From: Nitrospirota bacterium | GTDB taxonomy: Bacteria; Nitrospirota_A; Leptospirillia; Leptospirillales; Leptospirillaceae | Length of the DNA: 21,297 bases | Assembly: GCA_027415455.1 (NCBI GenBank) | Contig: DAIBSV010000012.1 | Location: 1,717-23,013, forward strand | Direction: 5' to 3' | Shown here: positions 15,354 to 21,297 of the stretch, piece by piece | Numbering within the stretch: position 1 is the stretch's first letter | Layout: every line of letters starts with the position of its first letter | Notes under the pieces: model-generated | Seen by the model: only the letters and a program-made list of their open reading frames with translations | What the model was told of the DNA's origin: nothing | Database searches by the model: none | Translations under genes and position numbers: made by a program

Positions 15354-15998
15354 ATGTTTCCCGAACCGCCCGTTCCGGGCCGATTCCGACTCTTTCTTCT
15401 GCGCCACGGCCATCTCGAAAACTCAGACCGGGGAGCGATCAACGGCCAGGCCGACGTCTTCCTCTCTCCCCGGGGTCTCTCCCAGATGGAGCGACGGGCC
15501 AAGGACCTTGCGGGCGTGCCTGTCACACTTCTTCTCTCGAGCTCGCTTTCCCGGACCCGTCAGAGTCTCGAGCCCCTGGCCCGGACGCGGCCGGAGCTTG
15601 TTCCCCGGGCCCTCGACCGCTTCCGGGAGCGATCCTTCGGAGCCTGGGAGGGAAAGACCCGGCCCGAGATCACCCGGGAGGATCCCGCGGGCTTCGACCG
15701 GTGGCAGAAGCTCGATCTTTCCTTCGCCCCCGCGGGAGGAGAAAGCCTCCTCGATTTCCGGGGCCGGATCAAGCGGGCCATGGATGATCTTCTCCTCGAG
15801 GTGGGGTACGGTCACAATGCCATTCTCGTCGCCCATTCCGGGGTCAACCGGATTCTCCTTCTCGACGCGCTGGGGGCCGACCTCTCCCGCTACTTCCGCC
15901 TCACCCAGGCCTACGGGGCCCTGAATGTCATCGACTACACCGAGGGGGGGGAGCCGACCGTCCTTCTGATGAACCACCCCCCGGAGGAATTCACGTGA
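15354..15998 (+). CDS. Histidine phosphatase, probable alpha-ribazole phosphatase
   Basis: A 214-residue member of the phosphoglycerate-mutase-like histidine phosphatases. Catalytic R17-H18-G19 (LLRHGH), R67 in LSRTRQS, E92 in RFRERSFGAWEG, and the second histidine H161 in VAHSGVNR are in place. The neighbours (overlapping cobyrinate diamide synthase and CbiC) point to CobC, which dephosphorylates alpha-ribazole phosphate or cobalamin phosphate late in vitamin B12 assembly; from sequence alone another phosphatase of this family is possible. ATG 15354 is preferred because GAGGGG lies 9 nt upstream; an ATG at 15345 is only 0 nt from that site. Its TGA overlaps the next gene's GTG by 4 nt, so translation is coupled. 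Confidence 0.8.
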   Translation: MFPEPPVPGRFRLFLLRHGHLENSDRGAINGQADVFLSPRGLSQMERRAKDLAGVPVTLLLSSSLSRTRQSLEPLARTRPELVPRALDRFRERSFGAWEGKTRPEITREDPAGFDRWQKLDLSFAPAGGESLLDFRGRIKRAMDDLLLEVGYGHNAILVAHSGVNRILLLDALGADLSRYFRLTQAYGALNVIDYTEGGEPTVLLMNHPPEEFT

Positions 15999-17413
15999 CC
16001 TCCCGGGGCGTCGTCGTGGCCGGAGTCGGGTCGGGATCGGGGAAAACCCTGGCGACCATGACGCTCCTTTCCGGACTCGCCGCCCGGGGATACGCGGTCC
16101 ATCCCTTCAAGTGCGGTCCGGACTTCATCGATCCCCGGCACCACGAATGGATCGCCCGGACTCCCTCGGGGAATCTCGATCTGCACTTTTCGGATCCCTG
16201 TGCGCTCAGGGAGCGGTACGACCGCCAGGTGAACGGATCCTCCGGCGGGGTCGTGGAAGGGGTCATGGGCCTTTTCGACGGCCTCTCCCGGGGAACGTCG
16301 ACCTTCGACATCGCCCGAACCCTCGACCTGCCGGTCATTCTGGTCCTTTCCGCCCAGGGCATGGCCGAGACCGTCGCCGCTCTCGTCCGGGGAGTTGTCG
16401 CCCACCGGGATGGCGTCCGGTATCTTGGCGTCGTCGCCACCCGCACCGGATCGGACCGCCACAGGACCCTGATCGCGGAAGCCCTCGAGACGGAGGGACT
16501 TCCTCCTCTTCTTGGGGTTCTTCCCCGGGACGAGGCCTTTGCCCTCCCCGAGCGGCATCTGGGACTTTCCGCTCCCTGGGAGCGGGAGGAAGAACGGGAG
16601 AGTCTTCTCCGGAAGGCGCTCGCGCGGGTTGCGGAGTGTCTGGACTGGGAGAGGATCCTCGCCGCTTTTTACCCTCCGCCTTCCGGAAGCTTCCGCCCTC
16701 CGTCCGGGGAAGAGCCGCGCTCTCTCGCCGATGGCTGGCGGGCGACCATTCGCCGTCTGGCTACGAAACCCGCCGTCCGGAACCGCCGTCCCCTACGCCT
16801 TGGAGTGGCGCTGGACGAGGCCTTCTGGTTCTATTACCCTGAGAACTGGGAACTCTTCGGAGAGTTCGGGATCGAGATCCTCCCCTTTTCTCCCCTCCGG
16901 GATCCGGCCCTCCCCCCGGACTGCGACGGTCTCTATCTCGGAGGAGGCTATCCGGAGCGCTTTTCCCGCGAGCTATCCGACAACCGCTCCTTTCTTTCGG
17001 AATTTCGGAGCTTTTGCGCATCGGGTCGCCCGGTCTACGCCGAGTGCGGGGGGATGCTCTACCTGACCGAAGGCCCGATGGGGGGAGAGGGGGCTCCCTC
17101 GCTTTCCGGGATCCTGCCGCTCCGCTTTTCCATGGGGGACCGTCTGAAGCGGCTGGGATACGCCGAGGTGACGGCCGGAGAGGGATTCTTTTCAGGTGCC
17201 TCCGGTCCGATTCGGGGCCACCTTTTTCATTACAGCCGTCTTTCGGGGGGGGAGGAGCCCCTTCCCTCCGCCTTTCGCCATGCGGCGGACGGTAGATCGG
17301 AGGGCTTTGCCCGAAAGGGGGTCGTGGCCTCCTATCTCCATCTCTTCTTCCCCTCAAACCCCCGATGGGCCGAGGCCTTCGCCAGGGCCCTCGCGAGCGG
17401 GCGAAGTCTTTGA
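15995..17413 (+). CDS. cbiA: Cobyrinic acid a,c-diamide synthase
   Basis: ATP- and glutamine-dependent enzyme that amidates carboxylates a and c of (hydrogeno)cobyrinic acid in cobalamin synthesis. The 472 residues hold an N-terminal dethiobiotin-synthetase-like ATPase with P-loop GVGSGSGKT (10-18), the HPFKCGPDFIDPRHH segment (36-50), and VEGVMGLFDG (87-96). The C-terminal class I glutaminase-like half has LYLGGGYPERF (313-323), the cysteine C351 in YAECGGMLYL and histidine H449 in SYLHLFF. The linker (about 225-265) is longer and proline-rich. The name CobB is used for the aerobic-pathway counterpart. GTG 15995 has GGAGG just upstream and overlaps the preceding stop. CbiC follows after 44 nt. 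Confidence 0.96.
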   Translation: MTSRGVVVAGVGSGSGKTLATMTLLSGLAARGYAVHPFKCGPDFIDPRHHEWIARTPSGNLDLHFSDPCALRERYDRQVNGSSGGVVEGVMGLFDGLSRGTSTFDIARTLDLPVILVLSAQGMAETVAALVRGVVAHRDGVRYLGVVATRTGSDRHRTLIAEALETEGLPPLLGVLPRDEAFALPERHLGLSAPWEREEERESLLRKALARVAECLDWERILAAFYPPPSGSFRPPSGEEPRSLADGWRATIRRLATKPAVRNRRPLRLGVALDEAFWFYYPENWELFGEFGIEILPFSPLRDPALPPDCDGLYLGGGYPERFSRELSDNRSFLSEFRSFCASGRPVYAECGGMLYLTEGPMGGEGAPSLSGILPLRFSMGDRLKRLGYAEVTAGEGFFSGASGPIRGHLFHYSRLSGGEEPLPSAFRHAADGRSEGFARKGVVASYLHLFFPSNPRWAEAFARALASGRSL

Positions 17414-17457
17414 ACCCAAGGCAATCAGACATCATTTGACCGAAAGGACCTAACACG

Positions 17458-18435
17458 ATGGCCATCAACGTCCTGATGATCGCTAAAATGCCCGACAGCG
17501 CCCTCGAGGGGGTGCGCTCCTTGCTCCGGACCCGGGGAGGTTTCGGCCGGGTGTGCCTCTTCACCCTGAACCGCGGCGCGGAAGGACTCTCCTCCCTCTG
17601 GAAGGAAGAGGCCCTCCATAGTGGAGAAATCGCGGTCGTCGTGGTCGACCCCGAGCCGGCGGCCCTCATGGAGGAGTTCGAATCCCTGCGCTCGAAAGCG
17701 GAGCTTGACTCTGAGGGGCTGCACTTTCTCTTCGGATACCAGACCCATCCCTCTTTCATACGGGTCCTGGCGGACCGGATCCACGATCTGTTTCTTCCCC
17801 CGGACGACGAGGTCCGCCAGATTCCCCGGCTTCCGGAGGAGATCGAGGCGGAGAGCTTCCGGATCATCGACGAGCGCCTCTCCGGCATGGCCTTCGATCC
17901 GGGGTGGCACCAGGTCGTCCGCAGGGCCGTCCATGCCGTCGCCGACTTCGAGATGATCGACCTGATGGACCATCATCCCGACGCGATCGGGCGGGGCGTC
18001 GCCGCGCTTCGGAACGGGGCGCCCCTGATCGTCGACGTCCAGATGGTGGAGTCGGGGATCAGCCGGCCCTTCCGGGAGAAATTCAAAAACGATCTTCTCT
18101 GCCATGTGGGGGACCCCGACGTGGCGGAAGAGGCCCGGCGAACGGGAGAGACCCGGTCGACGGTGGCCATGCGCAAGGCCCGTTCCAGGATGGAGGGGGC
18201 GGTGGTGGCCGTGGGAAACGCTCCTACCGCCCTCTTCGAGGTCGACCGGCTGATCCGGGAGGAGGGAGTCCGTCCGGCACTGGTGGTGGGGGTTCCCGTC
18301 GGCTTCGTCGGCGCCCGGGAGTCGAAGATCATCATCGCCCGACAGGACCGGGTTCCCTGGATCGTGACGCGGGGACCCAAAGGAGGCTCGACGGTTGCCG
18401 TGGCGGTGGTCAACGCCCTTTTCAGGCTGGCCTGA
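17458..18435 (+). CDS. cbiC: Precorrin-8X/cobalt-precorrin-8 methylmutase with extra N-terminal domain
   Basis: Moves the C-11 methyl group to C-12 to form (cobalt-)hydrogenobyrinate. Residues about 125-325 are a complete CbiC/CobH: EEIEAESFRII, the catalytic H159 in RRAVHAVADFEM, LIVDVQMVESGI, GNAPTAL (253-259), VGVPVGFVGARESK (277-290) and GPKGGSTVAVAVVNAL (307-321). Ordinary CbiC proteins are about 200-220 residues; this has some 120 extra at the N-terminus. That part (VLMIAKMPDSALEGVRSLL at the start, GYQTHPSFIRVLADRIHDLF near 94-112) hints at a CbiX-type chelatase half, since CbiX-CbiC fusions exist, but the usual catalytic HGS near the start is absent. ATG 17458 has AAAGGA about 10 nt before it. 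Ends the cobalamin operon here. Confidence 0.92.
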   Translation: MAINVLMIAKMPDSALEGVRSLLRTRGGFGRVCLFTLNRGAEGLSSLWKEEALHSGEIAVVVVDPEPAALMEEFESLRSKAELDSEGLHFLFGYQTHPSFIRVLADRIHDLFLPPDDEVRQIPRLPEEIEAESFRIIDERLSGMAFDPGWHQVVRRAVHAVADFEMIDLMDHHPDAIGRGVAALRNGAPLIVDVQMVESGISRPFREKFKNDLLCHVGDPDVAEEARRTGETRSTVAMRKARSRMEGAVVAVGNAPTALFEVDRLIREEGVRPALVVGVPVGFVGARESKIIIARQDRVPWIVTRGPKGGSTVAVAVVNALFRLA

Positions 18436-18459
18436 GGCGAAGAAGGGCAGCCTGAGGCC
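18429..18459 (+). terminator. Hairpin at the cbiC stop codon
   Basis: GGCCTGAGGC (18429-18438) and GCCTGAGGCC (18450-18459) pair with one mismatch over an 11-nt loop, overlapping the TGA stop. No T-tract follows, so termination is only a possibility. Confidence 0.3.
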
Positions 18460-18719
18460 GGGAGGATCGGCGGAAGGAGCCGCTGGTGGCATCACGGCCA
18501 GTGGGCTCTCAGCAAGGTTCTCACGATGTTTTTATTTGAACGTCTTGGAGGGGTCCGACTCCTACGACCTCAACTAATGGAATGGTCAGGCGGCTTCTGG
18601 GGTGGGATCCCCGCTCCCGCTCGGATATACTTTTGGGGACAAAAAAAAGGGGAAGACGCCTAGAGAACGTCATTCCCCCAAAGAAAACAACCAACAACTT
18701 CATTATCAAAGGAGTTTTC
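18460..18719 (+). other. Non-coding stretch with a structured leader
   Basis: No protein family is recognisable here. It contains a possible -10 TATACT (18626-18631) without a good -35, and a hairpin whose arms GGGGAAGACG (18649-18658) and CGTC-A-TTCCCC (18668-18678) pair over 10 bp with one bulged A. These lead to the strong ribosome site AAAGGAG at 18708-18714 of the small ORF that follows. Confidence 0.45.
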
Positions 18720-18803
18720 ATGAAGGTCAAGAGTTCCACGAAAAAAAGAAGAAACCACCGCTATTCTCGCCACTGTCGACCGGTTCTGCGTCGATCCGTC
18801 TAA
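18720..18803 (+). CDS. Hypothetical 27-residue very basic small protein
   Basis: ATG at 18720 is placed 5 nt behind a perfect AAAGGAG, the best ribosome site in this part of the window. The product starts MKVKSSTKKRRNHR and is almost half lysine, arginine and histidine, with one cysteine and no hydrophobic stretch. The beginning recalls ribosomal protein L36 (MKVRxSVKK), but the cysteine pattern of L36 is not kept, so I do not claim that identity. It may instead be the first codons of a gene cut off by the ISAzo13 insertion 30 nt further on, or a leader or regulatory peptide. A hairpin and possible -10 lie upstream. I cannot tell from sequence whether it is translated. Confidence 0.4.
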   Translation: MKVKSSTKKRRNHRYSRHCRPVLRRSV

Positions 18804-18833
18804 GGATGCTTGCAAAAATAACTTGAACATTTA

Positions 18834-19514
18834 TTAAGTTTTTCCCTGGGGATTTATCCGATAGTTCCATTCCCCATGAAAGGAATCCCGCTCGATCGAC
18901 AGGGAGGCCAGTCCTTCGTCGGTCCCCTTGATCCCGGCTTCGTAAGCGTTCTCGTCGAGTCCGGCCTGGATCTTCAGGCCCTCCCGGGTCGTGGTTCCGG
19001 CGATCAGGTTCACCACCACTTCCCGGCTGACCAGGGGACGCCCTCGCCAGTTGGCCGTGATGTGGCAGAACATCCGGTGCTCGATCTTGTTCCACTTGCT
19101 CGTTCCCGGCGGGAAGTGGCACACCTGGACCGGGAAGGAGAGGTCGTTGGCCAGTTTCTGGAGCTCCCGGCGCCACAGACGGACGCGATATCCGTTGTTT
19201 CCTCCCCCGTCGGCGGTGATCAGGAGCCGACGGGCAGAGGGATAGACCGGATGCCCCATCTCCCGCCACCATCGCCGGATGCTCTCCACCGCAAATTCGG
19301 CGGTGTCGTGGCCGATGCCGACATTGACCCATCCGGTATTGGTTGTCATGTCGTAGACCCCGTAGGGAGCGACCTTGCCCAGAACCGGATCGTTAAAATT
19401 TCTCTGGAAATCAAGGGGGATGAGGCAGATCTGAGACGGGTCGCCAATCATGATCTGATCGATAGATCTCCATAATCCGCAGTTTTGCGTCTTATCCCCG
19501 GTCCCTTTTCTCAC
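18834..19514 (-). pseudogene. 5'-truncated ISAzo13-family transposase
   Basis: The open frame encodes 226 residues, of which about the last 190 (from LGKVAPYGVYD, near 19385, to the stop) match the C-terminal half of ISAzo13-type DDE transposases: the GHDTAEFAVESIRRWW segment, LLITADGGGNNG with the second catalytic aspartate, HFPPGTSKWNKIEHR with the last catalytic glutamate, and the closing FHGEWNY. Full-length relatives have about 400 residues and carry the first aspartate upstream. The first 37 or so residues here do not look like this family, so the 5' half was lost and the frame continues into unrelated DNA. It should be inactive unless the missing part is elsewhere. Terminal repeats could not be defined. 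Confidence 0.85.
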
Positions 19515-19768
19515 TCCGGCATCCGCTCCGTTTCCTGAGTCTTCATCGAACGCCTGTCCCTGATCGTTGCCTCAGGACTCAGTCCCCCGCCCTCCTTTCA
19601 GGGATCTGGCCCCTGTCCTGGATTTCCGCCCGTCTTCCTCATTCGGAGGAGCCCCTCCCTCTCCCCGGCCATTCCTTCCTGGTCCCGCCTCCGGAGCGAG
19701 CCGTTTCCTCGGCTTCCGCGACGGCCTCCCGCCCCATGGGGATCCTCCGACGGGAAAAACAGGAATTT
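19515..19768. other. Gene-free region upstream of the sigma-54 promoter
   Basis: About 250 nt, rich in pyrimidines on the plus strand, with no recognisable gene; an open plus-strand frame from 19567 is only a low-complexity extension of the deacetylase frame. The one structured element is an inverted repeat CTGAGTC (19535-19541) / GACTCAG (19576-19582), about 215-260 nt upstream of the predicted start of transcription, a distance at which sigma-54 activators often bind. That role is a guess. Confidence 0.4.
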
Positions 19769-19784
19769 TGGCACACTCCTTGCT
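19769..19784 (+). promoter_or_regulatory. Sigma-54 (-24/-12) promoter
   Basis: TGGCAC (19769-19774), 5 nt, TTGCT (19780-19784). The GG and GC pairs are exactly 10 nt apart, and the match to the RpoN consensus TGGCACG-N4-TTGCW is complete but for one base. Transcription would begin near 19796 and give an 83-nt leader before the deacetylase ATG. Such promoters need an AAA+ enhancer-binding activator. Confidence 0.82.
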
Positions 19785-19878
19785 TTTCCCATCAAAGCAT
19801 TTTTCATCCGGGACAAAGGCCGGTTCGCCTCCCCGGAAGACGCCTCTGTCCGATCCGACCACACCGAGGACCCTGTCC

Positions 19879-20676
19879 ATGCTCGACGCCATCGCAAAAG
19901 GCTCCGGAATGATCGCCCTGGAGGAGGGGGCCAATCTCCCCCCCCTTCTCTACTACCACCGGGTGGCGCCCGATGCCGATCCCGACACCGGCCCCGTTCC
20001 GGAGATCTTCGACCGGCAGATGGCCATTCTCAAGTCCCTGGGCTTCCGGGGGGTGACCCTCCGGGAGGCGCTGACGGCCCCGGCGGATCGAAGTGCCGGA
20101 ATGATCGGCATCACCTTCGACGACGGCTATCGGGACAACTACGAATGGGCGGCCCCCATCCTGGAAAAATACGGATTCCGGGGAACGATCTTCTGTGTCA
20201 CGGCAAGGCTCGGGGAGAAAACCGCCTGGGCGGACGATCCCCGCTGGGTGGGCCATCTCCTGATGACCCCCGGAGAGGCGCGCGAACTCTCGGGACGCGG
20301 CTTCGAGCTCGCCGCCCACTCCCGGACCCACCCGGACCTCACCACCCTCTCTGGGGAAGCGCTCGGGGACGAGGTGGCCGGAAGCCGCCGGGAGCTTGAG
20401 GACGTTCTGGGGGAGCGGGTTATGACCTTCTGCTACCCCTACGGCTTCTACGACGCCCGGACGATGGAGGCCGCCCGGCAGGCCGGCTACCTCGCCGCCC
20501 GTTCGACCCGGCGGATGCGCCCGGGAAAGCGGGAGGACCGCTTCGATCTTCCCGCGCGTTCGATCTCGGGGGAGATGTCGCTCCTCCGGTTCGCGGTCAC
20601 CGCGGCGGGATATGCCTTGGCCGAGAAGTTCCGTCGGCCCGTTCCTCCCCGGTGGGCATTGGGGGAGGCCATATGA
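19879..20676 (+). CDS. Polysaccharide deacetylase family protein
   Basis: Carbohydrate esterase 4 (NodB-fold) protein of 265 residues, which removes acetyl groups from N-acetylated sugars in a polysaccharide. It has the early LLYYHRV (23-29), motif 1 GITFDDGYRDNY with D81 and D82, the RGTIFCV strand, the metal histidines H147 and H151 in AAHSRTHPDLT, and FCYPYG (184-189). No signal peptide or membrane segment is visible, so it resembles the deacetylases inside exopolysaccharide clusters rather than secreted chitin deacetylases. ATG 19879 has GAGGA 8 nt upstream; the frame is open back to 19567 but that part is low-complexity and contains the promoter. Driven by the sigma-54 promoter; it overlaps the ATP-grasp gene by 4 nt. 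Confidence 0.9.
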   Translation: MLDAIAKGSGMIALEEGANLPPLLYYHRVAPDADPDTGPVPEIFDRQMAILKSLGFRGVTLREALTAPADRSAGMIGITFDDGYRDNYEWAAPILEKYGFRGTIFCVTARLGEKTAWADDPRWVGHLLMTPGEARELSGRGFELAAHSRTHPDLTTLSGEALGDEVAGSRRELEDVLGERVMTFCYPYGFYDARTMEAARQAGYLAARSTRRMRPGKREDRFDLPARSISGEMSLLRFAVTAAGYALAEKFRRPVPPRWALGEAI

Positions 20677-21297
20677 CCGCCCCCTCCCGACGAATTCTCG
20701 TCCTCGACGCCGAGTGCAACGCGGCGACCTGCGTCGTCCAGAGCCTGGGCCGGGCAGGCCACGCCGTCCACCTGGGAGGGCTGTCGGAGGGAGCCTTCTC
20801 CTTCCGCTCCCGCCACGTGGCCCGGGCCTTCCGCTACCCCTCCCCCCTCGAAAGCCGCTCGGCCTTCCTCTCCTGGTTCTCGGATCACATCGATCGGGAG
20901 CGCTACGACCATATCCTGCCGCTCTCCGACGTCACACTCTATCCCCTCCGGGAGATTTCCCCCCGGCCCCGGGGGCTGGTCCTTCCGCCCGAGGAAAGCT
21001 TCGACTGGTTCTTCGACAAGGCCCGGACCCTGGAGCTGGCCCACCGGTGCGGGGTCCCCGCCCCCCGGACCCGTCTTCTGGCCTCAATGGAGGATTTCGA
21101 TGCGCGGGAATTCTCCGATTTTCCGTATTTCGTGAAGCTCACCCGCTCCAAGCTCTGGACCGGGGACCGGGGCCACGACCTCGAGGCCCGGCTCGTCCGG
21201 AATCCCCGGGAGCTTGCGGAGGCGGTCCAGGGCCTTCTCCGGTACGGCCCGGTCCTCGTCCAGTCCTACGAACCGGGGGAGGGGATCGGCGTCGAGC
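20673..21297 (+). CDS. ATP-grasp family protein, partial (runs off the window)
   Basis: The first 208 residues are visible. The protein opens with a Rossmann-like strand (RRILVLDAECNAATCVVQSLGRAGHAVHLGG), continues with DHILPLSDVTLYPL, and reaches the ATP-grasp fold with DKARTLELAHRCGVPAPRTRLL, the PYFVKLTR lysine strand and VLVQSYEPGEG. ATP-grasp enzymes join a carboxylate to an amine or thiol through an acylphosphate. In exopolysaccharide and exosortase-linked clusters such a protein often follows the deacetylase; its substrate is not known. The ATG overlaps the deacetylase TGA, with GGGGGAGG 4 nt upstream, so the two are translated together. The C-terminal half, including the Mg-binding residues, is beyond the window. 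Confidence 0.85.
   Translation, partial: MTAPSRRILVLDAECNAATCVVQSLGRAGHAVHLGGLSEGAFSFRSRHVARAFRYPSPLESRSAFLSWFSDHIDRERYDHILPLSDVTLYPLREISPRPRGLVLPPEESFDWFFDKARTLELAHRCGVPAPRTRLLASMEDFDAREFSDFPYFVKLTRSKLWTGDRGHDLEARLVRNPRELAEAVQGLLRYGPVLVQSYEPGEGIGVE

Noticed and set aside
18538..18582. A stretch (GGTCCGACTCC then CCTCAACTA) that looks like the T-arm and 3' end of a tRNA or tmRNA, a possible integration site remnant.
   Set aside because: The T-stem pairs in only three positions and no acceptor, anticodon arm or tmRNA body is found upstream, so it is likely chance.
18720..18803. Ribosomal protein L36.
   Set aside because: Only the first few residues resemble it; the zinc-binding cysteines and histidine of L36 and its usual length are missing.
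19567..19878. N-terminal extension of about 100 residues on the polysaccharide deacetylase.
   Set aside because: It is low-complexity, has no ribosome site and contains the sigma-54 promoter; the ATG at 19879 with GAGGA is a better start.

Overview
The window is 21.3 kb of GC-rich bacterial chromosome with tightly packed genes in short operons and many GTG or TTG starts backed by good Shine-Dalgarno sites. Gene content (cobalamin and folate genes, an AMIN-domain amidase, a penicillin-binding-protein-activator-like protein, a sigma-54-promoted exopolysaccharide cluster, decayed IS200/IS605 and ISAzo13 pieces) suggests a Gram-negative such as a Leptospirillum-like Nitrospirota. That placement is an inference from style, not proof.

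Layout. (1) 53-4010, minus strand: one operon folD-metF-panB-ChaC-like-xthA, mostly one-carbon folate chemistry. (2) 4133-6140: a LysR regulator divergent from an EamA/DMT exporter. (3) 6124-9397, minus strand: AMIN-amidase, 5-formyl-THF cyclo-ligase and folE, followed by a scar holding a TnpB tail fragment, a perfect 10-bp inverted repeat and a broken second copy of the folE 3' half, whose end overlaps the EamA gene. (4) 9623-13568, plus strand: TPR/periplasmic-binding protein, M50 site-2 protease, trpS. (5) 13581-14218: relic of an IS605-type element with back-to-back tnpA and tnpB remnants. (6) 14219-15220, minus strand: aldo/keto reductase. (7) 15254-18435, plus strand: cobalamin operon of a CobC-like phosphatase, cobyrinate a,c-diamide synthase and a CbiC methylmutase with an extra N-terminal domain. 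(8) 18436-19514: a structured leader with a 27-residue basic ORF, then a 5'-truncated ISAzo13 transposase. (9) 19769-end: a textbook -24/-12 (sigma-54) promoter driving a polysaccharide deacetylase and an ATP-grasp protein that runs off the window.

How they fit together. FolE feeds folate synthesis; the cyclo-ligase and FolD keep reduced C1-folates in circulation; PanB and MetF spend 5,10-methylene-THF on pantothenate and methionine. The amidase, PBP-activator-like protein and site-2 protease form an envelope-maintenance neighbourhood around a shared divergent promoter region. The most informative leads are the sigma-54 promoter on the polysaccharide genes, the extra CbiC domain that looks like a CbiX half without its catalytic histidine, the ChaC-like protein without its signature residues, and the mobile-element scars that end or interrupt several operons. 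I did not find a wholly new multi-gene system, CRISPR array or RNA gene.
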